From Chryseobacterium sp. Leaf201 (GTDB taxonomy: Bacteria > Bacteroidota > Bacteroidia > Flavobacteriales > Weeksellaceae): 64,000 nucleotides of DNA. The stretch spans positions 1 to 64,000 of the forward strand of contig NZ_LMKA01000134.1 in assembly GCF_001421435.1 (NCBI RefSeq), given 5' to 3'. How positions within the stretch are numbered: the first letter of the stretch is position 1; each line of letters starts with the position of its first letter. The notes beneath the pieces were generated by a model. The model did not search any database. It saw only the letters and a list, made by a program, of their open reading frames with translations, and was not told the DNA's origin. The translations under genes were made by a program, and so were the position numbers. Positions 34,085 through 41,620 of the stretch are shown here, piece by piece.

Positions 34085-34302
34085 GAGAAATTTTTAAAGC
34101 ACTAAAATAAATATATTTTCTGAGTTAAACGGGCTACATTTTAATTTTATGTAATAAAAATTAACAACTTTTAAGAATTTCAGTTATAATCATCCGCTTT
34201 GCTGTAAGATGATCAGGAAATAATTCTACTTTTTTAAAGATATATCAAATTATATTGAAATTTATTGTGCTGATTTTCAAACATTTAAATTCATTTATCT
34301 TT

Positions 34303-34323
34303 TATCACTAAAAAAATAGTTGT
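34303..34323. promoter_or_regulatory. possible second, weaker BlaI operator
   Basis: TATCACTAA half-site identical to that of the main operator, followed by AAAAAATAGTTGT. The right half keeps only TAGT. It overlaps the -33 region of the blaI promoter. Confidence 0.4.
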
Positions 34324-34349
34324 TTGAATTGATTTTATTTCTACATTTG
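34320..34349 (+). promoter_or_regulatory. blaI-operon promoter, TTG -33 and TACATTTG -7
   Basis: TTG at 34320-34322, a 19-base spacer, then TACATTTG at 34342-34349. This is a good match to the Bacteroidota consensus TTG-N19-TAnnTTTG. The palindromic operator starts at the next base. Confidence 0.65.
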
Positions 34350-34371
34350 TATCACTAAGGAATTAGTGATA
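34350..34371. promoter_or_regulatory. palindromic operator at the blaI-like promoter
   Basis: TATCACTAA-GGAA-TTAGTGATA: a perfect 9-bp inverted repeat with a 4-base centre. It lies directly on the predicted transcription start of the blaI-like gene. BlaI/MecI dimers bind such dyads and repress their own operon, so autorepression is the likely role. Confidence 0.7.
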
Positions 34372-34418
34372 TGGATTGTTTGAATCTGTACAGGCATATA
34401 TGATAAAATGAAAAGGAT

Positions 34419-34784
34419 ATGAAAATTCAGACGTTAACAAAAGCAGAAGAGCAGGTAATGCAGTATTTATGGAAACTTGAAAAGGGATTTCTGAAAGATG
34501 TCCTGGATCTTTTCCCGGAACCGAAACCGCATACCAATACCGTTTCTACCATTTTGAAAGTACTGAAGGAGAAGGAATTTGTAGACTACCGCGTATACGG
34601 AAGGCAGCATGAGTATTTTCCGCTGGTTTCCAAAGAACAGTATTCCGGGAAAACGATGAAGAGCCTTGTGAAAAATTATTTTAAAGGCTCCTATAAAAGT
34701 GCAGTTTCATTCCTGGTGGAAAAAAATGAAATGACGGTAGAAGACCTTGAGATGTTATTAAGCGAACTCAAAAAGAAAGATTAA
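34419..34784 (+). CDS. BlaI/MecI/CopY-family transcriptional repressor
   Basis: 121-aa winged-helix repressor. MKIQTLTKAEEQVMQYLWKLEKGFLKDVLDLF in segments, followed by PHTNTVSTILKVLKEKEFVDYRVYGRQHEYFPLVSKEQY in segments, forms the DNA-binding domain with the recognition helix around NTVSTILKVL. The C-terminal half (YKSAVSFLVEKNEMTVEDLEMLLSELKKKD) is the dimerisation helix pair. Family repressors are inactivated by proteolysis triggered by a partner BlaR1/M56 membrane peptidase, and that gene follows after 6 bases. A palindromic operator overlaps its promoter. Confidence 0.94.
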   Translation: MKIQTLTKAEEQVMQYLWKLEKGFLKDVLDLFPEPKPHTNTVSTILKVLKEKEFVDYRVYGRQHEYFPLVSKEQYSGKTMKSLVKNYFKGSYKSAVSFLVEKNEMTVEDLEMLLSELKKKD

Positions 34785-34790
34785 CAGCCT

Positions 34791-36404
34791 ATGGAAACTC
34801 TGCTTCTGTATTTTGGGAAAGTTATTGTATGTTCCGGTGTAACATTTTTATACTACCGGTTGTCTTTAAAGGACAGGACGTTTCATCACTACAACAGATT
34901 CTATCTTCTGTCTGCAATGCTGATTTCGATGCTGCTGCCTTTGATAAGAATAGAGGACTTTACGGTTGAAGTAAGCAGTGATGTCTACCGCCTGATTGAT
35001 AAGGTACAGAATTTTAATACCTACAAAAACGCAACATATGATAACATTTATTTTAGGATTATTTTTTCAGCTCTGGGATTTGTTTCTTTCTTCTTTGTAG
35101 GAAGATTCATCTACGGGATTATCAGAATCGGGCAGCTTAAAAGCCGGTTTCCGAAAGAGCATTTCGGCGGGATCAACTTTTACCGGACCAATCTGGCGGA
35201 AGCCCCGTTTTCCTATTTCAGAAACCTGTTCTGGAAAAACTCCATTATGCTGGACTCAGATATCGGGAAGCAGATTCTGAAGCATGAAATGGTACACATT
35301 GAACAGAAACATTCTTTCGATAAAATCTTTATCGAGATCGTTACGTCAGTATTCTGGTTCAATCCTTTTTTTTACCTCATCAAAAAAGAAATCAGTTTAA
35401 TTCATGAATACCTGGCGGATAAAAAAGCCGTCAGACAATCGGACACCCACGCATTTGCGCAGATGCTCCTAGCCAGCCACTTTTCCGGAAAACCGTTGCC
35501 GGCGACCAGTCCGTTTCTCAGTTCAAACCTTAAAAAACGACTTAAAATGTTACAGAAACCAAAAACCAGATTCGGGTATGCGCGTAGAATTTTTGCATTA
35601 CCGGTCATATTTTCAGTGGCCTTTGCCTATATGGTAAATGCTAAAAACCAGGAGATCAAAGCGACAAATATAGAAATCGAAAAAACCGTTTCCCGGATTA
35701 AAAAAACTGAAGTTGGGCGTATTAAAACAGATACCGTAACACCCGATGCTTCCAAAAGTAATACTGCAGTAGTTCCCGATGTCTATAAAAAATCAGCCGG
35801 TGAAAAGAAAATTGCAGATTTAAGCAAAAAGATTCAGGAGCGTACTGCCGCTTTGAAAAAGCTTACCCCTGAAAGCAAGGAATATAACGTATACCTTGAA
35901 GAAATAGGAAAACTGTCCGGGGAGATCGGAAAAATTGCAGGTTCGGAGAACTTCCTTAAATCTGTAACGGTGTTAAGAGCAAATGAGTATTTTAAGTCTG
36001 CGGAATGGAAGGATAAGATCAGGGACATTGAAAATATCAGGTATGAAGAAATGCCGGAGCTGCCTGAAATTCCTGAAATCAGCATTGAACTTCCGCCGTC
36101 AGCAGTGAATATACCCAATACACCCAAAGTACAGATTTATACTTTAAGGGATGCGAAAAACATGAAATGGTCTCCTGAAATGAAAAAAACATTGAAATTA
36201 TCGGCAACAGGAGGCAAAGAATCTGCGGCAGATGCTAAGAAAAGAGCTGAGCTGGACAGAAAGAGGGCGAAGATTGATTCTAAAATGACAAAGGCTTATG
36301 CAGAACGTGCAAAAATAGAAGCTGAAAGAATGGCTCTGGATGGAAACAGAAAGACTATCGTATTTAATAAAACATTTAAAAACTTTCCGGAGGATAAAAT
36401 TTAA
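34791..36404 (+). CDS. BlaR1-type M56 membrane metallopeptidase (C-terminus frameshifted)
   Basis: Membrane zinc peptidase that pairs with the BlaI repressor. Three helices in the first ~115 residues (LLLYFGKVIVCSGVTFLYY, YLLSAMLISMLLPLIRI, IIFSALGFVSFFFVGRFIYG) lead to the M56 domain with H165-E-M-V-H169 in KHEMVHIEQKH and the downstream Glu in HEYLADKKA. Another helix lies near 270-285. The rest is a long charged, partly coiled-coil periplasmic tail with KKRAELDRKRAKIDSKM repeats. No penicillin-binding sensor domain is present, so the signal is not a beta-lactam. The frame stops at 36404 (residue 537), but the gene continues in the -1 frame to 36637. Confidence 0.9.
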   Translation: METLLLYFGKVIVCSGVTFLYYRLSLKDRTFHHYNRFYLLSAMLISMLLPLIRIEDFTVEVSSDVYRLIDKVQNFNTYKNATYDNIYFRIIFSALGFVSFFFVGRFIYGIIRIGQLKSRFPKEHFGGINFYRTNLAEAPFSYFRNLFWKNSIMLDSDIGKQILKHEMVHIEQKHSFDKIFIEIVTSVFWFNPFFYLIKKEISLIHEYLADKKAVRQSDTHAFAQMLLASHFSGKPLPATSPFLSSNLKKRLKMLQKPKTRFGYARRIFALPVIFSVAFAYMVNAKNQEIKATNIEIEKTVSRIKKTEVGRIKTDTVTPDASKSNTAVVPDVYKKSAGEKKIADLSKKIQERTAALKKLTPESKEYNVYLEEIGKLSGEIGKIAGSENFLKSVTVLRANEYFKSAEWKDKIRDIENIRYEEMPELPEIPEISIELPPSAVNIPNTPKVQIYTLRDAKNMKWSPEMKKTLKLSATGGKESAADAKKRAELDRKRAKIDSKMTKAYAERAKIEAERMALDGNRKTIVFNKTFKNFPEDKI

Positions 36405-36637
36405 GAATCAATGCTGATAATATCAGAATCAGCCATGGTAACCGGACAGTGAATGCTTCAGGGATTAAAAATATCGACGGAGCCGATAAGATGAGAATAT
36501 ATTTTGACGGCAAAGAAGTTACCAGAAAAGAAATGGAAACCCTGGACCCTGATAAGATCAAAAGCATGTACATTAACAAGAACAAGACTGACGGAGGCGG
36601 AACTTCCGGAGAAATCTGGATCGAAACTAAAAAATAA
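36398..36637 (+). pseudogene. frameshifted C-terminal part of the M56 peptidase gene
   Basis: In the -1 frame the sequence continues NLRINADNIRISHGNRTVNASG, then IKNIDGADKMRIYFDGKEVTRKEMETLD in segments, PDKIKSMYINKNK and GEIWIETKK. This is the usual ending of flavobacterial M56 proteins (a 'I-IDGK-v---em--l-p--I-sm-v-k' plug-like segment). One extra A in the run GATAAAATTTAAG at 36393-36405 would join both parts into about 615 aa. A terminator follows at 36655-36708, so the transcription unit ends here. Either a natural frameshift or a base-call error. Confidence 0.75.
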
Positions 36638-36654
36638 CCGTAAAAACTCAGATG

Positions 36655-36708
36655 AAGCCCTGTCAGTAATGAATTTCAGACTTGATGTGATACACTGACA
36701 GGGCTTTC
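36655..36708 (+). terminator. long-loop terminator after the M56 gene
   Basis: AAGCCCTGTCAGT pairs with ACTGACAGGGCTT across a 26-base loop, followed by TCTATT. It separates the regulator operon from the GLPGLI genes. Confidence 0.65.
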
Positions 36709-36732
36709 TATTATTTAAAACCAACAGAACCT

Positions 36733-37554
36733 ATGAAAAACAGTATTTTACTTTTTCTATTTTTAAGCATAATCACCAGTGCACAAAGCCAGCGTTTTAC
36801 CTATAATTATCAATTCATTCCCGATTCCACCAATGTTTCAGATGTTAAAAATGAACTGATGAATCTGGATGTCTCAAAATCCGGGTCTAAATTTTACAGT
36901 TATACGGTTTACCAATCCGATTCTCTGATGAAAATTGATCTTGACAGGCAGCTGGCCGCCACGGGATCGCTTAATATTAAATCGGATAACCGGAAAGGCC
37001 TGGTACGGTACACCGTTTCAAAGAAATACCCTAAATATGAAATCTCTTTGCACAACAGGATTTTAAGGGATCAGTATAATGTTTCTGAAGAAAGACCGGT
37101 TGTATGGAAGATAACCTCAGAAAAAATGAAAATCGGGGAATGGTCAGCACAGAAGGCAGAAACTGATTTCGCCGGAAGGCATTGGTATGCTTGGTTTACC
37201 ACGGATATCCCGATTCAGGACGGACCGTATAAATTTCACGGACTTCCCGGGCTTATCGTAAAGCTTGAAGATCAGACGCTTTCTCACCGCTTCACTTTAC
37301 AGGCAGTGAAAAACATCAGTTCCATTCCGGAAGAGATCTTCGGTGCCAATGATATTCCGGTGAATGCCAAACAGTACAGCAAACTTTTGAAAGATTATGA
37401 AAATGACCCTACAAAAGGGCTTAAGCAAGTGCAGATGGGCGGTGCGATCATGATTATGAAAGATGGGCAGAATTCCAATATGAAAGAACAGGAAGGGCGC
37501 ATTAAAGAAAGAATGAAAAAGGACAATAATAAAATCGAACTTAAGAATATTTAG
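36733..37554 (+). CDS. GLPGLI family protein, copy 1
   Basis: 273-aa exported protein (signal MKNSILLFLFLSIITSAQS) with the family motif HGLPGLIVKLED near 172-183, preceded by WFTTDIPIQDGPYKF. GLPGLI proteins are Bacteroidota-specific, secreted or periplasmic, and of unknown function; they often occur in tandem and near TonB-dependent receptors or BlaI/M56 pairs. The tail is highly charged (RIKERMKKDNNKIELKN). It is followed after 4 bases by a paralogue with the same layout, so the two arose by duplication and are co-transcribed. Confidence 0.92.
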   Translation: MKNSILLFLFLSIITSAQSQRFTYNYQFIPDSTNVSDVKNELMNLDVSKSGSKFYSYTVYQSDSLMKIDLDRQLAATGSLNIKSDNRKGLVRYTVSKKYPKYEISLHNRILRDQYNVSEERPVVWKITSEKMKIGEWSAQKAETDFAGRHWYAWFTTDIPIQDGPYKFHGLPGLIVKLEDQTLSHRFTLQAVKNISSIPEEIFGANDIPVNAKQYSKLLKDYENDPTKGLKQVQMGGAIMIMKDGQNSNMKEQEGRIKERMKKDNNKIELKNI

Positions 37555-37558
37555 AATA

Positions 37559-38464
37559 ATGAAATTTTTTTTTACAGCATTATTTTTAGCTGCAGGACTC
37601 AGCATTTTTGCACAGAACCGGTTTTTCTATGAGTATAAATACATTCCGGATTCAAACAACAGGGAAGATGTTAAAACGGAAATGATGCTCCTGGATATCG
37701 ATAAAAACGGTTCCCGTTACTACAGCCGTGATAAATTCATTGCCGATTCCACGTCAATGGCAAACCTGCAGAAACAGCTGAAGGGCGGATCCGGAAACCT
37801 TAATGTCAACCGGGGAAACAATGCCGGACAGGTAAGCTATAAAGTAACGAAGTCATATCCTGATTACAAGACCTTTCTGCTTACCAAAGTTTCCATGGAT
37901 CAGTATAAAGTTAGAGAAGACCGGAAACCCGAATGGAAAATCCTTCCTGAAAAACAGAAAATCGGTTCCTACAATGCCCAGAAAGCAACAGCCAGCTATG
38001 GCGGAAGGGAATGGATTGCATGGTTTACTACAGAAATCCCGTTCCAGGACGGACCTTATAAATTCTACGGTCTCCCGGGCCTGATTGTACAGATTGAGGA
38101 TATCACAGGCTCACACAGGATGACTTTACAGGGCAACAAAAAAATTGAAGCTTTTACAGACCCTAGTGAAACGGAACTGCCGGGAAATGTAAAGATCATA
38201 GGAATCGGGGGCAAGGAAATTGAAGTGACCAGAGACCAGTATAAAAAAGTATGGAAAGCCTACGTTAATGATCCTGCCAAAAACATGAGGGAAATGATGA
38301 TGCGGAACGGAGGCAGCGATAACACCAGGGTTACCCTTAAGGTACAGACAAATGACGGAAAAGAAATCACAGATCCCAACCAGGTATTCAGGGAAATAGA
38401 GAAAAGTACAAAAGAATCTTTAGCCAAGAACAACAATCCCATAGAGCCGGATTTATACAGGTAG
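37559..38464 (+). CDS. GLPGLI family protein, copy 2
   Basis: 301-aa exported protein (signal MKFFFTALFLAAGLSIFAQ) with YGLPGLIVQIED near 174-185. It shares with copy 1 the start FxYEYKYIPDS, the segment WFTTEIPFQDGPYKF and the KIGSYNAQKA region, but carries a longer C-terminal region with a KEIEVTRDQYKKVWKAYVNDP segment and an Asn/Gly-rich linker (LKGGSGNLNVNRGNNAG) in the first third. It forms a two-gene unit with copy 1 and ends at a terminator (38481-38520). Function unknown. Confidence 0.92.
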   Translation: MKFFFTALFLAAGLSIFAQNRFFYEYKYIPDSNNREDVKTEMMLLDIDKNGSRYYSRDKFIADSTSMANLQKQLKGGSGNLNVNRGNNAGQVSYKVTKSYPDYKTFLLTKVSMDQYKVREDRKPEWKILPEKQKIGSYNAQKATASYGGREWIAWFTTEIPFQDGPYKFYGLPGLIVQIEDITGSHRMTLQGNKKIEAFTDPSETELPGNVKIIGIGGKEIEVTRDQYKKVWKAYVNDPAKNMREMMMRNGGSDNTRVTLKVQTNDGKEITDPNQVFREIEKSTKESLAKNNNPIEPDLYR

Positions 38465-38480
38465 AATAATTAATTTTATT

Positions 38481-38520
38481 GAAAGCAGGGTGAAAGTCAT
38501 TTTTCATCCTGCTTTCTTTT
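38481..38520 (+). terminator. terminator of the GLPGLI pair
   Basis: GAAAGCAGGGTGAAA pairs with TTTCATCCTGCTTTC (one G-T), followed by TTTTTG. Confidence 0.88.
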
Positions 38521-38570
38521 TGCTATATTTAATCAGTACATCTTAAACGTCAAACATAAAATAAGAATTC

Positions 38571-39131
38571 ATGACAGAAAAGGAAAAATGTGAAAACGGG
38601 CTTTTATACGATGCCAATTATGATCAGGAGCTGATTAATGAACGGATGGCCGTTAAAGACCTCTGCCTGGAATACAACCTGCTGAAAAATTCCGATACCG
38701 AAGGAAGAGGAACACTGATCAGAAAGATTTTAGGGAAAACACAAGACAATATCTGTATCGAGCCCAGTTTCTGGTGCGATTACGGCTACAATATTGAGGT
38801 TGGCGATAATTTCTACTCCAATCATAACCTGGTCATCCTGGACTGTGCTAAAGTGACCTTCGGGGACTATGTGTTCATCGGTCCGAACTGCAGTTTCTAT
38901 ACCGCAAGCCATCCGCTTGATGTAAAACAGAGAAACCAGGGCCTGGAATCGGCTCACCCGATTAAGGTAGGTAATAATGTATGGTTCGGAGGAAACGTTG
39001 TGGTTTTGCCGGGAGTTACCATAGGGAATAATTCCGTAATCGGTGCCGGCAGTGTCGTGACGAAGGATATTCCTGACAATGTTGTGGCTGTGGGGAATCC
39101 CTGCAAGGTTATAAAGACGATTGAAAATTAG
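38571..39131 (+). CDS. maa: sugar O-acetyltransferase (maltose/galactoside type)
   Basis: 186-aa left-handed beta-helix acetyltransferase that moves acetyl from CoA to a sugar hydroxyl. The N-terminal Mac helical segment (MTEKEKCENGLLYDANYDQEL, about 1-21, in segments) and hexapeptide repeats (VGDNFYSNHNLVIL, VTFGDYVFIGPNCSFY, VKVGNNVWFGGNVVVLPGVTIGNNSVIGAGSVVTKDIP in segments) are clear. The catalytic His lies in TASHPLD (about 110-116). It closes with VAVGNPCKVIK. Length and order fit Maa/LacA. The physiological acceptor is unknown. Convergent with the transaldolase gene. Confidence 0.92.
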   Translation: MTEKEKCENGLLYDANYDQELINERMAVKDLCLEYNLLKNSDTEGRGTLIRKILGKTQDNICIEPSFWCDYGYNIEVGDNFYSNHNLVILDCAKVTFGDYVFIGPNCSFYTASHPLDVKQRNQGLESAHPIKVGNNVWFGGNVVVLPGVTIGNNSVIGAGSVVTKDIPDNVVAVGNPCKVIKTIEN

Positions 39132-39145
39132 GAAATGAATAAATG

Positions 39146-39180
39146 AATCGGGCGCGGAAACTTTGTTTCCGCGCCCGATT
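39146..39180. terminator. bidirectional terminator between maa and the transaldolase gene
   Basis: Perfect 15-bp stem starting AATCGGGCGCGGAAA with a 5-base loop CTTTG. The strongest hairpin in the window, between convergent genes. Confidence 0.9.
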
Positions 39181-39204
39181 CTATTTTAAAAATGCTGTTA
39201 ATGC

Positions 39205-39858
39205 TTACGCTAATTTCTGTGAATCTGAAATAAACTGAGCCAGTCCGCTGTCTGTTAACGGGTGTTTCAGTAAACTCAAGATCGGAGGAAGCGGTGAAGT
39301 GATTACATCGGCACCGATCTTCGCACAGTCAATAATATGCATGGAGTGACGGATAGAAGCAGCTAAAATCTCAGTTTCATACATGTAGTTATCAAAAATC
39401 AGTCTGATTTCCTGGATCAGGTTTAGTCCGTCGGTTGAAATATCATCCAGTCTTCCCAGGAACGGAGAAACATAAGTTGCCCCTGCTTTCGCTGCCAGAA
39501 GGGCCTGTCCCGGAGAGAAAATCAGCGTACAGTTGGTTTTGATCCCTTTATCTGAAAAATATTTTAATGCTTTGATTCCGTCTTTGATCATCGGGATTTT
39601 TACCACGATATTCGGGTGGATGGCTGCCAGTTCGTCGCCTTCCTTAATCATTTCTTCATATGTGGTAGAAAGTACCTCTGCAGAAATGTCGCCGTCTACG
39701 ATGTCGCAAATGGCTTTATAATGGTTTTTAATCGCTTCAGATCCCCGAATGCCTTCTTTGGCCATCAATGAAGGATTGGTAGTTACCCCATCAAGAATCC
39801 CAAGGTCTTTTGCTTCTCTAATTTGCTCTAAATTCGCCGTGTCAATAAAAAATTTCAT
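39205..39858 (-). CDS. fsa: fructose-6-phosphate aldolase / small transaldolase
   Basis: 217-aa class I aldolase of the MipB/TalC transaldolase subfamily. It makes a Schiff base through the Lys in IVVKIPMI (about 86-93). Further signatures: [28 protein letters not shown] (3-30, in segments), [32 protein letters not shown] (about 112-143, in segments) and [11 protein letters not shown]. Both fructose-6-phosphate aldolase and transaldolase activity occur in this length class; the catalytic Tyr/Phe distinction (FSPGQA region) does not settle it by eye. A -7 box is 22 bases upstream. Confidence 0.92.
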   Translation of the reverse strand: MKFFIDTANLEQIREAKDLGILDGVTTNPSLMAKEGIRGSEAIKNHYKAICDIVDGDISAEVLSTTYEEMIKEGDELAAIHPNIVVKIPMIKDGIKALKYFSDKGIKTNCTLIFSPGQALLAAKAGATYVSPFLGRLDDISTDGLNLIQEIRLIFDNYMYETEILAASIRHSMHIIDCAKIGADVITSPLPPILSLLKHPLTDSGLAQFISDSQKLA

Positions 39859-39880
39859 TTGTTTACAGATTTATTTAATG

Positions 39881-39888
39881 CAAAGATA
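39881..39888 (-). promoter_or_regulatory. -7 box (TATCTTTG) for the transaldolase gene
   Basis: TAnnTTTG on the minus strand, 22 bases upstream of the start at 39858. Confidence 0.55.
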
Positions 39889-40055
39889 AACATTCCTTTC
39901 TGAGTGTAAAATTTATTTAATTAAGGTTTATATAGTCTTTTAAATCTGAAACCAGCAGGACAGAGTTACCAATAAGCTGTAGCTATTTATTGAGTTTTAC
40001 TATTAAATTTAAACAGGCTGTGAAAATGTTATCAGCCTTCTGGACATGGAACACA

Positions 40056-40087
40056 AAAAAAGATCCTGAAAATTTCAGGATCTTTTT
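40056..40087 (-). terminator. terminator of the TPR protein gene
   Basis: AAAAAGATCCTGAA/TTCAGGATCTTTTT with a short AAT loop. On the minus strand T-rich DNA follows; it lies just before the stop at 40089. Confidence 0.85.
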
Positions 40088-40088
40088 A

Positions 40089-40643
40089 TTATGAATTCAG
40101 GGCTTGGCTGAGCTTTACAGCATCCTGATTGGTAGGATCATATTGTAAAGATTTTGCAATATGCTCTTTTGCTTTATCCGGATTGCTCTGCTGTTCCGCG
40201 AAAGCAACATAGAAATAGGCATACGCCAGGTTTTTCTTGCTCTGTTCCACCTCTTCCGGTTTTACCGTAGCAATGTATTTTTCATAAGCAGCTTTTGCAT
40301 TGGCATCATCTTTAGCTGATTGGTATGCATAAGCCTGGCTGTAATAAGAAGGTGCCCAGTCCGGTAACAGGGCGGATATTCTTTTCCAGGTATTGACCGC
40401 ATTGTTCCAGTCGGATGCTTCCTGATATGCCGTCGCGAGCTTGGCTAATGCTTCCGTATCTTTAGGATTAGTTTCTATTTGTTTTTTAAGGCCTTCAATA
40501 GCCGGATTTGAAGATTGATTCGCTGTCGCAGTTGTCGTAACAGCACTGTCTGTCTGAGTGGTCTGCGCACTCAAAAAGCCGGCAGCTCCGGTTAACAGTA
40601 AGCCCAGAAAAAGATTTTTGATATTCATTTTAGTCGTTTTCAT
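40089..40643 (-). CDS. exported TPR-repeat protein
   Basis: 184-aa protein with a signal peptide (NIKNLFLGLLLTGAAGFLSAQ). A Thr/Ala-rich linker (TTQTDSAVTTTATANQSSN) precedes TPR repeats: NPKDTEALAKLATAYQEASDW, DWAPSYYSQAYAYQSAKDD, SKKNLAYAYFYVAFAEQQSN and DPTNQDAVKLSQAL in segments. The protein is probably periplasmic and acts as a protein-interaction scaffold. The start could be ATG 40643 or the second ATG 15 bases inside (MNIKNLF), which gives a more typical signal. Monocistronic. Confidence 0.88.
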   Translation of the reverse strand: MKTTKMNIKNLFLGLLLTGAAGFLSAQTTQTDSAVTTTATANQSSNPAIEGLKKQIETNPKDTEALAKLATAYQEASDWNNAVNTWKRISALLPDWAPSYYSQAYAYQSAKDDANAKAAYEKYIATVKPEEVEQSKKNLAYAYFYVAFAEQQSNPDKAKEHIAKSLQYDPTNQDAVKLSQALNS

Positions 40644-40767
40644 AATTCCCGTATTTAAAATTTTACATTTTTAAAGTCCAATAATAATTCCGCAAATGCC
40701 CAGATTTTAGAACCGTTAAGTTTTTTTTGAAAATATTAACAACCTCTATGTTTATTTTATATTAATT

Positions 40768-40797
40768 TTTGATTCAATAGGGTTTAAACTATCTTTG
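40768..40797 (+). promoter_or_regulatory. pepE promoter, TTTG -33 and TATCTTTG -7
   Basis: TTTG at 40768-40771, an 18-base gap, then TATCTTTG at 40790-40797. Both boxes of the Bacteroidota promoter are present 25-31 bases before the start codons. Confidence 0.65.
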
Positions 40798-40821
40798 TTA
40801 CTCAACAATTTAATCAAGGGA

Positions 40822-41520
40822 ATGTCTATGAATATCATACTGGCTTCAACATCCACCCTTTTCGGAGGGGAATATTTAGCGTATTTAAAAGAAGAAATCA
40901 TCAGGTTATATGAAGGAATTGATGAACTGGTTTTTATTCCGTTTGCAAGGCCCGGCGGAATTTCTCATGACGACTATACGGCAAAAGCCCGCTCTTTCTT
41001 TGAAACGATTAATATTAAAGTGAAGGGACTGCACGAATTTGATAATGCCATTGAAGCAGTACACAACGCAAAAGCTTTTTTTACAGGCGGCGGCAATACT
41101 TTTCTGCTGGTTAAAACACTTCATGAAGAAGGTCTGATGCCTGTTCTGAAACAAAATGTGGAAAGTGGTAAGCCTTACCTGGGCTGCAGTGCCGGAAGCA
41201 ATATCGGCGGACAGAATATGAAAACAACGAATGATATGCCGATTGTTTATCCGCCAAGCTTTGATTGTATGGGCCTGGTTCCGTTCAATATCAATCCGCA
41301 TTATCTGGATCCGAACCCGGACCTGAAACACAACGGTGAAACCAGGGAAACCAGGATCAAAGAGTTTTTAACGCAAAATGACACAAAAGTTGTCGGTCTC
41401 CGTGAAGGAAACTGGATCAGGAGAACCGGCAATACAATTACAGTGGAAGGAAGCGAACTGACCCGCATTTTTGAAAAAGGAAAAGAGCCTTATGAAATAG
41501 AAGCAGGCTCAGCCTTATAA
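40822..41520 (+). CDS. pepE: dipeptidase E (alpha-aspartyl dipeptidase, S51)
   Basis: Cytoplasmic serine peptidase that cuts Asp-X dipeptides. The class I glutamine amidotransferase-like fold shows FTGGGNTFLL, and the nucleophile Ser in GCSAGSNIGG (about 122-131); NPHYLD carries the His region and GLREGNWIR follows. A longer open frame begins at 40795 with TTG, but that overlaps the -7 box, so I start at ATG 40822 (MSMNIILAS); ATG 40828 is equally possible. The length (about 230 aa) matches E. coli PepE. It stands alone with a clear promoter. Confidence 0.93.
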   Translation: MSMNIILASTSTLFGGEYLAYLKEEIIRLYEGIDELVFIPFARPGGISHDDYTAKARSFFETINIKVKGLHEFDNAIEAVHNAKAFFTGGGNTFLLVKTLHEEGLMPVLKQNVESGKPYLGCSAGSNIGGQNMKTTNDMPIVYPPSFDCMGLVPFNINPHYLDPNPDLKHNGETRETRIKEFLTQNDTKVVGLREGNWIRRTGNTITVEGSELTRIFEKGKEPYEIEAGSAL

Positions 41521-41620
41521 ATTTACTTTAATTATATTTGAATCCAGAATGTAATACCTGGCATGGTCAGGAGACTACGTTGACCTGCCAAAACACCTGT
41601 ATTTAGAAAATAAATCTGCA

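Larger units (their letters stand above)
34085..34418. other. divergent intergenic region with the BlaI-type control region
   Basis: 334 A/T-rich bases between the secreted protein gene and blaI. It holds a -33/-7 promoter and two dyad-like elements (34303-34323 and 34350-34371), described separately. Nothing else stood out. Confidence 0.65.

Noticed and set aside
36393..36405. Programmed -1 ribosomal frameshift in the M56 gene
   Set aside because: The site GAT AAA ATT TAA does not fit X-XXY-YYZ, and no downstream stimulatory hairpin is obvious; a missing A is simpler.
34419..36637. Beta-lactam resistance regulator (blaI/blaR1)
   Set aside because: The M56 protein has no penicillin-binding sensor domain and no beta-lactamase gene is adjacent, so the beta-lactam role is not supported.
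40795..40821. Extended N-terminus for dipeptidase E from TTG 40795
   Set aside because: This overlaps the TATCTTTG -7 box at 40790-40797, so it would be upstream of or at the transcription start.
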